Shown here in pieces: positions 43,250 through 54,370 of a DNA stretch of 64,000 nucleotides; positions within the stretch are counted from its first letter, which is position 1, and each line of letters opens with the position of its first letter. The stretch lies in the NCBI RefSeq assembly GCF_009905375.1, contig NC_133653.1, forward strand, positions 55,095,751 to 55,159,750, given 5' to 3'. Both the position numbers and the translations under genes were made by a program. The DNA is from Apium graveolens. Lineage: Eukaryota; Streptophyta; Magnoliopsida; Apiales; Apiaceae. The notes beneath the pieces were generated by a model that ran no database searches, was not told the DNA's origin, and was given only the letters and a program-made list of their open reading frames with translations.

Positions 43250-44422
43250 CTACTCGGAGTCATCATCATCATCACCCTCAGTGGGTGGAGTATCAGGCGG
43301 CGGGTATGCAGAGTCCTCACCAAAAACTGGCCACTGGATATCAGCTCCAAGGCCTCGAAAAGCAGTCCCTAACGCAAGAGTGAGCTCCTGAGCAAACCTG
43401 CTCTGCGTCTCATACATGGCATCCATCCGCCGTGAAAGCCTCCTATACTGGGCATCACCCATCCCAGCACCCTCCTGAGCTCTCGAAGAAATAGCCTCAC
43501 CACGCCCTGGCCTGGCCATAGTAGCACCTCGTGCTGGACGCCCTCCTGGAAGACGATAACCCAGCCCATGCTCCTCAGGCTCACCACCGGTCCACTCCTG
43601 CATCCCATTCAGAGTGCCAGAATCTATCGGAGCTACTGGCAACTGCAACTGCTCATGAGCCGGCCAGTTCACTCCTACTGCTCGGCATAGCTTTGTAACC
43701 GTGGATGCATAAGGGATGTTCATATGCTTTGCTCCCCTCAAAAACTTCAGAATTCCTTGGTAGATAAACTCACCAAGGTCCACATAGTATTCCTCATTCA
43801 GAATTCCCCACAACAACTGTGCTCTCTCAACTGTGACCTCGTGTGCATGTGAAGAAGGCAAAATATTAGCACATATAAATGCATTCCATGCACGGGTATA
43901 CCTATTCATGGCGATCGCCGGAAAGTGATGATACTCATTATTGGCTGGACTGCGGTTCCAAACTGTGCCCGGTCGACAGAGAGTCGCACAAATCAAATCC
44001 AAGTCAAAGTCCTCAGCAGTCTTTTCATTCCAGTTCTCCTCCTCGGGCTTCCTCTCTCGCTGTCCAATCACACGGCGAATCGCCGCAGGATGATAATCAA
44101 CCGTCAGCCCACGAACTACAGAAAACCCATTCTTTTCAGCCTTCGCGTTCGCGTAGAACTAGCGAACAACACTCATCGGTACTGCTTCGGGTGACTCACA
44201 AAAAGCTATCCACCCCTTCTCTGCAATCATGGGCAACAACTCACCATCCCTCCCTGATGGTAAAAACCCCCTCTCCTTCAGAATCGGCTTCCCCAACAGC
44301 CTAGTGTACTCCTCCTCCGCGGCTCTGTCAGTTAACCGAGGCCTCGCAGCAGTACCCCTTGATGAATCAGCAGTAGGAACTGTGCTGCTGCTGTCAATAG
44401 TGCGTGCTCTCTTGGGTGCCAT
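43250..44422 (-). pseudogene. At1 ORF2 (391 codons, one internal stop)
   Basis: Minus strand, ATG at 44420-44422, stop at 43250-43252. A single TAG at 44159-44161 splits an otherwise open frame: 87 codons before it, 303 after, with FYANAKAEKNGFSVVRGL readable right after the stop. The N-terminus is basic (MAPKRARTIDSSS), followed by YTRLLGKPILKERGF. The middle has ICATLCRPGTVW, NRYTRAWNAFICANILPSS and WGILNEEYYVDLGEFIYQGI. The C-terminus has a heptad-like region (RRLSRRMDAMYETQSRFAQEL) and an acidic tail (GDDDDDSE). It resembles the downstream Athila proteins annotated as 'putative plant transposon protein'. Position suggests env-like, but I see no signal peptide or membrane segment. Confidence 0.8.
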
Positions 44423-44929
44423 TGATTTGTGAAGAAAAGTGTGTAAGAACTGATTTTTTTGATGTTTATGAGAGGGTTTAAGTGTAGGAAGTTGTGGGAG
44501 ATATGTAGGATAGGTGTATGTATATATAGGGTGTGGAGTAGGTTAAATTAGATTAGGAGTGGGGTTGAGGGATAAAATCATGGGGTAATGGGAAAAGAAT
44601 TCGTGGGTTTATGGGCTGTAATGGGTTTTTTGTGTTTTTGTTTTTTTTTTGTTTTTTTTCTGAACTGTAAATTTTTTTTCTGGAACTCGACCCCTGCGCG
44701 GCCGCTCAGCATTTCTGCGCGGGCGCGCAGCAAGCTGCGCGGCCGCTCAGCATAGCTGCGCGGGCGCGTAGAGGGTCTCTGGAATTTTTTTTTTTCAGCC
44801 CCTGTTTTCTGATTTTTTTGTGTTTTTGGATAGGTTATTAACTTCTAAGGGTTCCTGTAACAACAATTCATTGGTTGCCTCCCACGCAGCGCTTCTTTTT
44901 CGTCATTAGCTTGACGTTCCGTACCTTTC
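44423..44929. other. At1 linker between pol and ORF2
   Basis: Non-coding. It contains T-rich runs (44639-44690), the GC-rich module pair at 44694-44771 and, on the minus strand, about 270 bases of purine-poor leader before the ORF2 ATG. The bases flanking the module (CGACC before; GGTCT/CTGGAA after) also resemble those flanking the LTR copies, so slightly more than the module is shared. Confidence 0.7.
44694..44771. repeat. GC-rich inverted-repeat module, two copies (upstream of At1 ORF2)
   Basis: Same two-unit arrangement as in the LTRs (41782-41860 and 51875-51953), with units CTGCGCGGCCGCTCAGCATTT... and CTGCGCGGCCGCTCAGCATAG.... It is separated from ORF2 by about 270 bases. Confidence 0.9.
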
Positions 44930-47900
44930 TCACGTAGTCAACAACATGGCACTAACCACCTCTCGGTTTGCCATGTCCCCATAGTAGTGCTTCAACCGCT
45001 GACCGTTAACCTTGAATGCTTGGTCCGAATCATTCTCAAAAATTTCCACCGCTCCATGTGGAAACACAGTTTTGACAATAAAAGGTCCAGACCACCTTGA
45101 TTTCAACTTCCCAGGAAAAAGTCGGAGCCGAGAGTTGAATAACAGAACTTGTTGCCCTGGCACAAATAACTTAGGATGTAGCTTCCTATCGTGCCACCTC
45201 TTCACCTTTTCCTTATACATTTTGTTATTCTCGTACGCTTGAAGTCGAAATTCATCAAGTTCATTAAGCTGAAGCATTCTTTTCTTACCAGCTGCATCTA
45301 AATCCAGGTTCAATTTCTTCAATGCCCAGTAGGCCTTATGCTCAAGCTCCGCCGGTAGATGACATCCCTTACCGTACACCAACTGAAACGGTGACATCCC
45401 AAGTGGAGTTTTGTATGCTGTTCTGTAAGCCCAAACAGCTTCATCGAGCGTTAAAGACCAATCCTTCCTTGACGGACAAACAACCTTCTCTAGAATGCGC
45501 TTTATCTCTCTGTTAGACACTTCCGCTTGACCATTTGTTTGCGGATGATAGGCAGTAGCTACTCGATGATTCACATTATAACGTTGCATCATAGAAGTGA
45601 ACTTACGGTTGCAAAAATGCGATCCTTCATCACTTATGATTACCCGAGGTGTTCCAAACCTTGTGAAAATTTGCTTATGAAGAAAATTTAGCACTGCCTT
45701 TGCATCATTTGTCGGTAAAGCTTTAACTTCGACCCATTTTGAGACATAATCGACTGCCAGCAAGATGTACTGATTATTGCAAGACGAGATAAAAGGCCCC
45801 ATGAAATCGATTCCCCATACATCAAAGACCTCGACTTCAAGCATCACATTTAATGGCATCTCATCCTTCCTTGACAAATTTCCCACTCTTTGGCAACGAT
45901 CACACCTTAAAACAAACTGATGAGCATCCTTGAACAAGGTAGGCCAGTAAAAACCTGCTTGCAGAAAATTTGCTTATGAAGAAAATTTAGCACTGCCTTT
46001 GCATCATTTATCGGTAAAGCTTTAACTTCGACCCATTTTGAGACATAATCGACTGCCAGCAAGATGTACTGATTATTGCAAGACGAGATAAAAGGCCCCA
46101 TGAAATCGATTCCCCATACATCAAAGACCTCGACTTCAAGCATCACATTTAATGGCATCTCATCCTTCCTTGACAAATTTCCCACTCTTTGGCAACGATC
46201 ACACCTTAAAACAAACTGATGAGCATCCTTGAACAAGGTAGGCCAGAAAAAACCTGCTTGCAGAATACGAGCTTCCGTCTTCTCACCTCCATAGTGTCCA
46301 CCATAAACCGTGGAATGGCAGTCTCGTAATATCCCCTCCGTCTCACAGAACGGGATACATCTCCTGATGATCTGGTCAGCTCCCTGTCTAAACAAATATG
46401 GTTCATCCCACATATACCACTTCACCTCATGCAGAAACTTCTTCTTTTGCGCGGATGTCAAATTAGGAGGCATTATATTGCTGACAAGATAGTTTACAAT
46501 ATCTGCAAACCATGGTTCTTCCTCCTGAATTGCAAACAACTGCTCATCCGGAAAAGATTCATTGATTAACGTTCTATCTTGTGAAGTAGAATCGGGATTC
46601 TCCAACCTAGAGAGATGGTCAGCTACTTGATTCTCAGTACCTTTTCTATCTTTGATCTCTAACTCAAATTCTTGAAGTAAAAGCACCCAACGAATGAGTC
46701 TCGGCTTCGAATCCTTCTTAGAAACCAGATAGCGAATAGCTGCATGATCAGTGAATACTGTCACTTTCGTACCAAGCAGATAAGATCGAAATTTCTCAAA
46801 GCCAAAGACTATAGCCAAAAGCTCCTTCTCAGTAGTGGTGTAGTTCAATTGGGCCCCATTTAAAGTTTTACTCGCATAGTAGACCACATGGAAGAGATTT
46901 TTCTTGCGCTGTCCCAGAACTGCACCTACCGCATAATCACTCGCATCACTCATCATCTCAAACGGTTCTGTCCAATCCGGTGCTGTAATAACTGATGCCG
47001 TGATCAAACTCTCCTTGAGAGTTTCGAATGCTGCCAAACATTCATCATCAAATTTAAAAGTCACATCTTTCTCAAGTAAATTGCACAACGGCTTAGATAT
47101 CTTTGAAAAGTCCTTGATGAATCGCCGATAAAAACCCGCATGACCGAGAAAACTACAGATTCCTTTCACCGAATTAGGTGGGGGAAGATTTTCAATGACT
47201 CCCACCTTGGCCTTGTCCACCTCCAGACCTTTGCTAGAGACCTTATGCCCAAGGATAATGCCTTCACGCACCATAAAATGACATTTCTCCCAATTAAGCA
47301 CCAAATTAGTTTCCACGCATCTTTTGAGTACGGCGCACAGATTATTCAAACATTCATCATAGGGGTGTCCAAAGACGGAGAAGTCATCCATGAACACTTC
47401 GACGTTATTTCCAATCATGTCAGAAAATATAGCCATCATACATCTCTGAAAGGTGGCCGGGGCGCCGCATAACCCAAACGAAACTCTACGAAAAACAAAT
47501 GTGCCAAATGGACAAGTGAAGGTAGTCTTTTCCTGATCCTCTGGTGCAATACAAATCTGATTATACCCGGAATAACCATCCAGAAGACAAAAATACTCAT
47601 GTCCCGCCAATCTGTCAAGCATTTGATCAATGAATGGGAGAGGGAAGTGATCCTTTCTTGTGGCTTTGTTCAATTTCCTATAATCCATGCATACTCTCCA
47701 TCCTGTAACTGTTCGAGTAGGGATGAGCTCATTCTTTTCATTTGCGACCACAGTGATACCTTCTTTCTTAGGAACACATTGTACAGGGCTCACCCACGAG
47801 CTGTCAGAAATAGGATAAATGATGCCTGCATCTAGCCATTTTAGAATTTCTTTCTTCACCACCTCCTTCATGATGGGATTCAGTCTTCGTTGCTGTTCCA

Positions 47901-49125
47901 CAGTTGGCTTACTTCCTTCCTCTAGCAGAATTTTATGCATACAATATGAAGGACTTATCCCCTTGATGTCTGCTATGGTCCATCCTATAGCCGATTTGAA
48001 TTCTCTCAAAATCCTTAAGAGCTTATCTTCCTCACTACCTGAAAGGTCAGCTGAAATAATAACAGGTAACATAGATGAATCACCTAAAAAAGCATACCTC
48101 AAGTGTTCAGGTAATGGTTTGAGCTCTAAGGTAGGCGCTTCCTCTATTGATGGTTTGAGCTTCCCTTCAGCGTTCTTGAGGTCAGAAGTACCAAGAGATT
48201 CAAATGGTATATCCAGCTTTCGCTTCCAGGGAGAAGCGTTCAGATATTGTAATTGCTCGTTGCTATCTTCATCATCACTGTCAAATTCCCCCACTAAGGC
48301 CTTTTCCAATGCATCAGACATTAGCATGTGATCGAGTTCCGACATAACCGCAGAATCAATCACATCCACTTTTAAGCACTCCTCATCTTCTATAGGGAAT
48401 TTCATTGCCTTGAATACGTTGAAGGTCACATCCTGATCTTGGACCCGCATAGTAAGTTCCCCTTTTTGCACATCTATCAAGGTACGACCAGTAGCCAAGA
48501 AAGGCCTCCCCAAGATTATGGGAATCTTCTTATCTTCCTCAAAATCCAGAATAACAAAATCAGCAGGAAAGAAGAGCTTATCCACCTTGACGAGCACATC
48601 CTCAACTATGCCCCTTGGGTAAGTAATGGAACGGTCCGCCAATTGTAGCGACATGTATGTGGGTTTTGGATCAGGCAGATCCAGTTTTTTAAAGATCGAC
48701 AACGGCATCAGATTAATGCTTGCTCCCAAATCACAAAGGCACTTTTCAAAAGTTAGATTGCCAATGGTGCAAGGAATGGTGAAGCTTCCTGGATCTTTCA
48801 GTTTTGGTGGTAACTTTTGTTGCAGAATCGCGCTGCATTCTTCCGTGAGAGCAACAGTTTCAAGGTCATCCAGTTTCACCTTCCTTGAAAGAATAGTCTT
48901 CATAAACTTCGCATATCTAGGCATTTGTTCCAGAGCCTCAGCGAAAGGTATATTGATGTGAAGTTTCTTGAACACCTCCAGAAACTTCCCGAACTGTCTA
49001 TCCAGCTTTTGTTGCTGCAATCTCTTAGGAAAAGGTGGTGGAGGATAGAGCTGTTTCTCCCCTGTATTAGCCTCAGGCAGAGTGTGTTCAACAGTAGTCT
49101 TCCTTGGTTCCGCCGCTTTCTCCTT
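44930..49125 (-). pseudogene. At1 pol: protease, RT, RNase H, integrase (disrupted by a tandem duplication)
   Basis: Minus strand, in frame with gag after TAA 49126-49128. Protease DLGASINLMP near 48715; substrate-side LGRPFLATG near 48500. RT: VCMDYRKLNKAT, LLDGYSGYNQI, FGLCGAPATFQRCM and catalytic FMDDFSVFG near 47380-47400. RNase H: SDASDYAVGAVLG near 46940, FTDHAAIRYL. Integrase: H-H zinc part with CDRCQRVGN, then GIDFMGPF with the first catalytic Asp. A 299-bp tandem duplication shifts the frame, ending the first ORF at 45907. Copy 1 then continues in the other frame from 45937 through IISDEGSHF (second Asp) and [18 protein letters not shown] (Glu) to the end at 44930. Confidence 0.93.
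45665..46262. repeat. 299-bp tandem duplication inside the At1 integrase
   Basis: Copy 1 spans 45665-45963 and copy 2 45964-46262. By eye they differ at only two positions (GTCGG/ATCGG and CAGTAAAA/CAGAAAAA). The duplicated unit starts GAAAATTTGC and the sequence after copy 2 starts GAATACG, so there is a 3-bp match at the junction. The length is not a multiple of three. Confidence 0.95.
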
Positions 49126-50595
49126 TTACTTAGATTCTTCATCCCTAACTTCAGCTTCGACTTCTTTTGCCTTTTCAGCATCAGCTACTTTTCCAGACCT
49201 TAAGGTAATAGCCTTGACTTGCTCTTTGGCTTCCTTCCTGCCTGGTACTTCCGTGTCACTGGGAAGAGTGCCAGGTTGACGATTGAGCACTGCATTGGCT
49301 AATTGACCGATTTGATTTTCCAAGGTCTTGATAGAAACCGCCTGACTCTTGCACAACAGCTTAAGTTCCTCAAAATCAGCACTAGTAGGTGCAGCTGCAC
49401 TTCCCTGTTGAGGATATGATTGTCTTGTAGCATACTGCTGTGGTTGCTGGAATCCAGGTGGGTTAAACTGTTTACTTACTCCTTGCTGATATGGTGGCTG
49501 AATAGCATTCTGATTATTTCCCCAGCTGAAATTTGGATGATTTCTGTTGTTAGGATGATAAGTCGCTGGCACAGGCTGCTGTTGTCGCTGATAATTATTC
49601 ACATACGGAACAGATTCATTGACAAGAGAACACTGATCCGTAGCATGAGAACCTGCACAAAGCTCACAAACCATAGCTATTTGATTAACTCCATACGTAG
49701 CCAGAGAATCAACCTTCATTGATAGCGCTTGGAGCTGGGCTGCAATAGCGGTGGCTACATCAACTTCCAGAATACCTTCTACCTTGCCTGACGTCATCCT
49801 CTGAGTTGGGTTTTGATGCTCATTTGCAGCCATCGTCTCGATAAGATTATACGCCTCAGTATAGCTTTTAGCCCATAAGGCGCCTCCAGCTGCTGCATCG
49901 AGCATGGGCCGAGATTGGGCCCCCAAACCATTATAAAAACCAGTGATTACCATCCAATCCGGCATTCCATGATGTGGACATTTTCTCAACATTTCCTTGT
50001 AGCGTTCCCAAGCCTCGCACATAGATTCTGTAGGTTGCTGCGCAAATTGAGTAAGAGCACTCCTCATAGCAGCAGTCTTTGCCATTGGATAAAACTTCAC
50101 CAGAAACTTTTGCGCAAGATCTTGCCACGTAGTGATGGACCCAGCTGGTTCAGAATGTAACCAGTCTTTAGCCTTATCCCTCAGTGAGAATGGGAAAAGC
50201 CTCAACTTGATAGCCTCATTAGTCACGCCATTATACTTAAAAGTGCTGCAGATCTCGACAAAATTCCTTATGTGCATGTTGGGGTCTTCAGTTGCCGCTC
50301 CTCCAAAAGAAACAGAATTCTGCACCATCTGAATAGTGCCCGGCTTGATCTCAAAGGTGTTAGCTTGAATAGCCGGATGAAGGATGCTTGACTGAATGTC
50401 ATCAATTTTAGGCCGAGAAAAATCCATAAGAGCTGGATCAGCTTGAACAATACGATCTCCCATGTTTACTGGTTCTTTCTGCTCAGTTCCTGAATCCGAA
50501 TCCTCAAAATCTAACTTCTCCGGTGTATCAAGAACTTCGTCTTTCTCCTCAGCTGTATCTAAGGTCCTTTTGCGAGCACGAGAACGAGTTTGCAT
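49126..50595 (-). CDS. At1 gag (489 aa)
   Basis: Minus strand, ATG at 50593-50595. The N-terminus is basic (MQTRSRARKR), then acidic. The capsid-type domain, residues about 95-260, has EDPNMHIRNFVEIC, IKLRLFPFSLRDKAKDWL, FLVKFYPMAKTAAMRSAL and AWERYKEMLRKCPHHG. A zinc-binding motif CELCAGSHATDQC lies near residue 310. Past that comes a Gln/Asn/Pro-rich linker (QPPYQQG, GFQQPQQY) and a C-terminal part ending in TAA 49126-49128. Pol continues in the same frame, so the stop probably replaced a sense codon (Gln is one possibility) in a former single gag-pol ORF. It encodes the particle-forming protein. Confidence 0.9.
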   Translation of the reverse strand: MQTRSRARKRTLDTAEEKDEVLDTPEKLDFEDSDSGTEQKEPVNMGDRIVQADPALMDFSRPKIDDIQSSILHPAIQANTFEIKPGTIQMVQNSVSFGGAATEDPNMHIRNFVEICSTFKYNGVTNEAIKLRLFPFSLRDKAKDWLHSEPAGSITTWQDLAQKFLVKFYPMAKTAAMRSALTQFAQQPTESMCEAWERYKEMLRKCPHHGMPDWMVITGFYNGLGAQSRPMLDAAAGGALWAKSYTEAYNLIETMAANEHQNPTQRMTSGKVEGILEVDVATAIAAQLQALSMKVDSLATYGVNQIAMVCELCAGSHATDQCSLVNESVPYVNNYQRQQQPVPATYHPNNRNHPNFSWGNNQNAIQPPYQQGVSKQFNPPGFQQPQQYATRQSYPQQGSAAAPTSADFEELKLLCKSQAVSIKTLENQIGQLANAVLNRQPGTLPSDTEVPGRKEAKEQVKAITLRSGKVADAEKAKEVEAEVRDEESK

Positions 50596-50712
50596 AAACG
50601 TTTGCTAAAGTACCTGAAACACAACCGAAAAGAGTAATTAACTACTACATCCTAATCACTGAGTCCTAATGACCAATGATGGTAAGTACATAAACTAAAC
50701 AAATACGCCGAG

Positions 50713-50730
50713 TCCCCGGCAGCGGCGCCA
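50713..50730 (-). other. At1 primer binding site (tRNA-Asp type)
   Basis: On the minus strand TGGCGCCGCTGCCGGGGA, six bases after the 5' LTR. This is the usual primer site of Athila-type elements, complementary to a tRNA-Asp 3' end apart from about one base as I recall that tRNA. Confidence 0.88.
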
Positions 50731-50736
50731 AAAACT

Positions 50737-52196
50737 TGTTAGGGCGAAATCACGCACTAATATTCACACAAGTATACGCGTTCGCAAGTAATATAGAATA
50801 CTTTCTAGTTCGTTCCCTCAGAGACTCAGACTAATTTATTGTCTAATTAAACTCACTCACCAATGTATGATTACTTCTCAATGTTAAGATAACACTTAAA
50901 ATTGTTGATTAAATATTAACTATAATTAACTACTTAATTAACCACTTAACTAACACTTCAATTTATCAATAATAAAACACTCATGAGATCACAACTTCAT
51001 TATTACTTCCTTCTATAGCCATAGTTATTACCTTTAGCATTGACAGTGATGTTATTAATCGAATAACACGAAACTGATAAAAGCCAACTTTCATTGTACT
51101 AATACCATTCTACCAAACATCCACAATTAAGATAGAAGTTGAATAGTCATCAATTATGTTGAGTTCCTATATGTCTACAGAAATTGACAACACAATGATT
51201 TAAGCACAAGTTATTCCTTTTTGATTACATAGGGCAAATAAAACTGTTAGAGTTACCCACTAATCATGCACAACGTACATGAACCTATGCTAGCATGGCA
51301 AGTTCTAAATCTCAAGATCCACCGTCGCTTCACAAGAGATTAACACCCTATCTTATATGTTCGCGACGCACATAAGACGAATACGCACAACCAATACTAG
51401 ATATCATGCAATCATCACATACTAAAGTATTAAACAATTAACTAAAGAATTCCATAATAAATCCGTTGCAACCCCATGATCACGATTAGCCCATAATAGA
51501 ACTTATCGCCATCATGGGTTCATATGAAATCATGATAAACAAACACAAGAAAATAACAACTAAACTGATTATATTAAAACAGAGTACGTCACAAGAGTAA
51601 ATAAGTCAAAGCAAGAAAACTAGCATCCAACGTTACAACGAAACAAGAATCACAAGAATATATGCTTCCTCTTCGCTGCTGTGTGCTAAATCGGTCTTCT
51701 TCCTTATCTCCTTCGCTTCTTGCAAAACACAATCTAAAACATAATCTCCTCTTAATTTTCTATGAAAAACGTCTCAAATCTACCTATATAATAGTCCCAT
51801 AAAACTCAGATTACATAGAAGTTGGAAGCCAAACAGAAGTAGAAGTCTAAAATAATATATCTTTTTCCCCGACCCTGCGCGGCCGCTCAGCATTTCTGCG
51901 CGGGCGCGCAAGGCTGCTGCGCGGCCGCTCAGCATTGCTGCGCGGGCGCGCAGGACCCTACTGGAAAATTTCCAGGTTTGCTCCGTTTCTTCGCCGTAAT
52001 CTGCCCGTTCTTTTCCTCTCGCAATGGTGAACACTTGCCAAGGCTTATTCTTGATGATTCCTTCTCCGAAATGCAACTAATACCCTGAAATGCATAAACA
52101 CTAGAAAAACGCATCAAATACACAAAATACTTGATTTCAAGACACCAATTTAAGCCATTTTAAGACGTTCTAAGTGGTATAAAATGCCACTTATCA
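50737..52196 (-). repeat. At1 5' LTR (1460 bp)
   Basis: This is the partner of 40643-42103. Differences that I can see include CACACAAG for CACGCAAG, a one-base indel with two substitutions near 51040, and scattered transitions. The GC-rich module pair is intact here (51875-51953). The primer site lies to its left. Confidence 0.95.
51875..51953. repeat. GC-rich inverted-repeat module, two copies (5' LTR of At1)
   Basis: The most regular of the three occurrences: both units read CTGCGCGGCCGCTCAGCATT(T/G)CTGCGCGGGCGCGCA(A)G. It lies roughly 245-320 bases into the LTR in element orientation, where U3 would be expected. Confidence 0.9.
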
Positions 52197-52201
52197 GGTT
52201 T

Positions 52202-53184
52202 CTCCACAAAACTCGCACTAAAGATACAGACTTATTTCTCAATACTTTCTCTCGCCGATCTAAAATTCTTATCGGCTATTCTACAAAAGACAAATCAGGT
52301 TGGATATCTACCGGTTCATACTCGATTACATGCCTAGAATCAGAATTATATCGCTTAAGCAACGACACGTGAAACATATTGTGAATATGTTGCATATGAG
52401 GTGGTATAGCTAATTCGTACGCAACTTTTCCCAGTTTCTTCAAAAGTTCAAACGGTCCGACGTATCGTGATTTCAATTTACCCTTGTTGCCAAATCTGGT
52501 TAATCCTTTCCATGGCGATATCTTGAATTGAAACGGGGATCTCGATTAGACACGATAGATATTGGAACTCCATGTCGCATCACAATTTCCTTGAGATACA
52601 GGTGCACTAGCTTGTCGAGCGAAAATCTTTCATTAATCGGTAGAAAATGTGTCGACTTCATTAGTCTGTCAATGATTACCCATATCGCATCATGATTTGC
52701 TTTAGTTCTTGGTAGTCCTACCATAAAATCCATCACTAGATGTTCCCATTTCCATTCTGGAATATCTAATGGTTGTAGTAATCCGCTCGGACGTTGATGT
52801 TCCGCTTTAACTCGCTGACATGTGTAGCATTTACTTACCCATTCCGCTATCTCCTTCTTCATATTTGGCCACCAAAAGTTTTCCTTCAGATCGCGGTACA
52901 TTTTTGTACTCCCGGGATGAATGGAATAATTCGAACTGTGCGCATCTCGCAATATTTCTTCTTTCAGTTCTGCCACGTTAGGAATCCGGATTCTTGATGC
53001 AAAGCGTAGGATTCCTTCGTTATCCTTCTTAGTTGTGATTTCTTCTCCAGTTAAGTCATCATCTTAACTCATCACTTCTTCTTGACAGCGGCGAATCTTT
53101 TCTAATAACTCCGGTTGAAAAGTCATAGCGTAGATAGCTTCAGTAGATTCGTTGGGAACACGAATTTCGATTTCCAGCTTGTCA
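52202..53184 (-). pseudogene. G5 gypsy integrase and chromodomain-like region (deleted and split)
   Basis: Minus strand. Integrase starts with the zinc part (HPGSTKMYRDLKENFWWPNM, CYTCQRVKAEH) and HLVMDFMVGLPRTKAN with the first catalytic Asp. The second catalytic position reads VSNRDPRF, so Asp has become Asn. Right after PRFNS a deletion of about 0.45 kb (judged against G6) joins it to ISPWKGLTRFGN, removing the catalytic Glu. KSRYVGPFELLKK and HNMFHVSLLKRY follow, then TAG at 52276-52278, shared with G1 at 554-556. The end is displaced to 40564-40642 by the Athila insertion. Upstream, near 53085-53184, the RNase H-integrase connector is readable with a stop near 53064. Confidence 0.88.
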
Positions 53185-53189
53185 AATTC

Positions 53190-54239
53190 TATTAGTCCCT
53201 TAACAATATGACAAGAATTACAGAAGGGGGGTTGAATGGAATTCTTGAAACTTTTTCTTGAAATAAAGATGTTCTAACTCGAATAAATATATAAGTGTGA
53301 ATGATTAGCACAATGCGGAATAGTTACTTAAATGAATCAAATCACAAGTAATTAAAAACAAGAATCTTTAAAAACTTTCTGGTGGATTTGAATAATTTCA
53401 CCAGAGATATATATTATATATATCGAGAGAACCCTGTGTGTAAAATGCTCACAGCTGCTTACAACAATTGAACAACTAAGACTACGGAGAAATGCTAAGA
53501 ATTCTGCTTACAAATGTTTCTCTGCTTTGTTGCTTAGTTCGATAGTTCCTTAGTTGCTACTTCTTGATTTATATATCACTAAGATTACAAAGTAATGAGA
53601 CAGAATAATAAAACAAAAACTTTCTAGTCTATTACAATGCTACTTCATTACTCTATCCCAGCATCTTTGAATATCTTCATAATAGCATGGAAATGGCAAT
53701 GCTTCTTTGTTCTCGAAAACCCAGTTGGATAGGCTACCATATTCCATTTGCATCCACTCGACGCATGTGACTGTGTTGTCACTGTCAACAGATATTTGAA
53801 TTCTTTATCCGTCGGGTTCATGATCATCTGGTCGAGTTATAGATCATCCGTCGGGTTGTCTAGTTGATCATCCGCCGACTTCATTGTAGTTTATCCGTCG
53901 GGTAGCAATCTGGCACTTGACTTTATTTTATTTATGTAGAATTACAAGACATCATCTATGTACAATTAATCAACCTATTCTGCATATCTAGTTAAAGTCA
54001 ACATGACTTGAATACTACTTACAAAATCTATACAATGGTGTATGCAGAAATGTGCTACAGACTTACTGTTACATAAGCTACTCATTCGATGGATAATAAG
54101 TCATCATCCGTTGAGACTATAATGAGTCATCCGTCGGGACTATAAATCTTATCCGTCGAGTGCTACATAATTTCACTAAGTAAAAAATACCAAGGTGTTT
54201 TGTTCATGAAATCATCAAGTACACAACATATACACAATA
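53190..54239 (-). mobile_element. S5, SIRE-type solo LTR (about 1050 bp) in G5 pol
   Basis: It matches the S3 LTR end to end: AACAATATGACAAGAATTACAGAAGGGGGG on the left side (here quoted only to show the start AACAATATGACAAG), CATCCGTCGGGT clusters at about 53806-53905 and 54085-54165, and ATATGTTGTG at the outer end. The terminal bases have decayed to TA...TA. Flanks AATTC (53185-53189) and AATTT (54240-54244) are a one-mismatch target duplication, and G5 coding sequence continues across it (KKF on one side, DKLEIEI on the other). No internal region, so it is a solo LTR. Confidence 0.85.
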
Positions 54240-54370
54240 AATTTCTTGGCTAATTCTTCACATGAAGTTAACAGATTCAATCTTTCTTTCCGGCTTAGCG
54301 CATCTGCCACAAAATTTGCTTTCACTGGATGATAACTGATCATAACATCATAATCTTTAATCAATTTCAC
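54240..54370 (-). pseudogene. G5 gypsy RNase H end, truncated
   Basis: Minus strand: [30 protein letters not shown], of which the [10 protein letters not shown] block marks the end of gypsy RNase H. It is truncated upstream at about 54370; sequence beyond it (to about 54440) is AT-rich and unassigned, then E6 begins. So the 5' half of G5 was lost here. Confidence 0.85.

Larger units (their letters stand above)
40643..52196 (-). mobile_element. At1, complete Athila-type Ty3/gypsy element nested in G5
   Basis: An 11.55-kb element on the minus strand, with LTRs at 40643-42103 and 50737-52196 and a perfect 5-bp target duplication GGTTT (40638-40642, 52197-52201). Internal order in element sense: tRNA-Asp-type primer site, gag, protease-RT-RNase H-integrase in one frame, GC-rich module, ORF2, internal polypurine-like copy, final polypurine tract. 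Non-chromodomain integrase, gag-pol in one frame, a downstream ORF and LTRs of about 1.5 kb fit the Athila lineage. By my count the two LTRs differ at about 14 substitutions and one indel, close to 1%, so the insertion is young relative to the other elements here. Confidence 0.93.

Noticed and set aside
43250..44422. At1 ORF2 as a true envelope glycoprotein
   Set aside because: No signal peptide, transmembrane segment or cleavage site visible; acidic C-terminus. Kept as ORF2 of unknown function.
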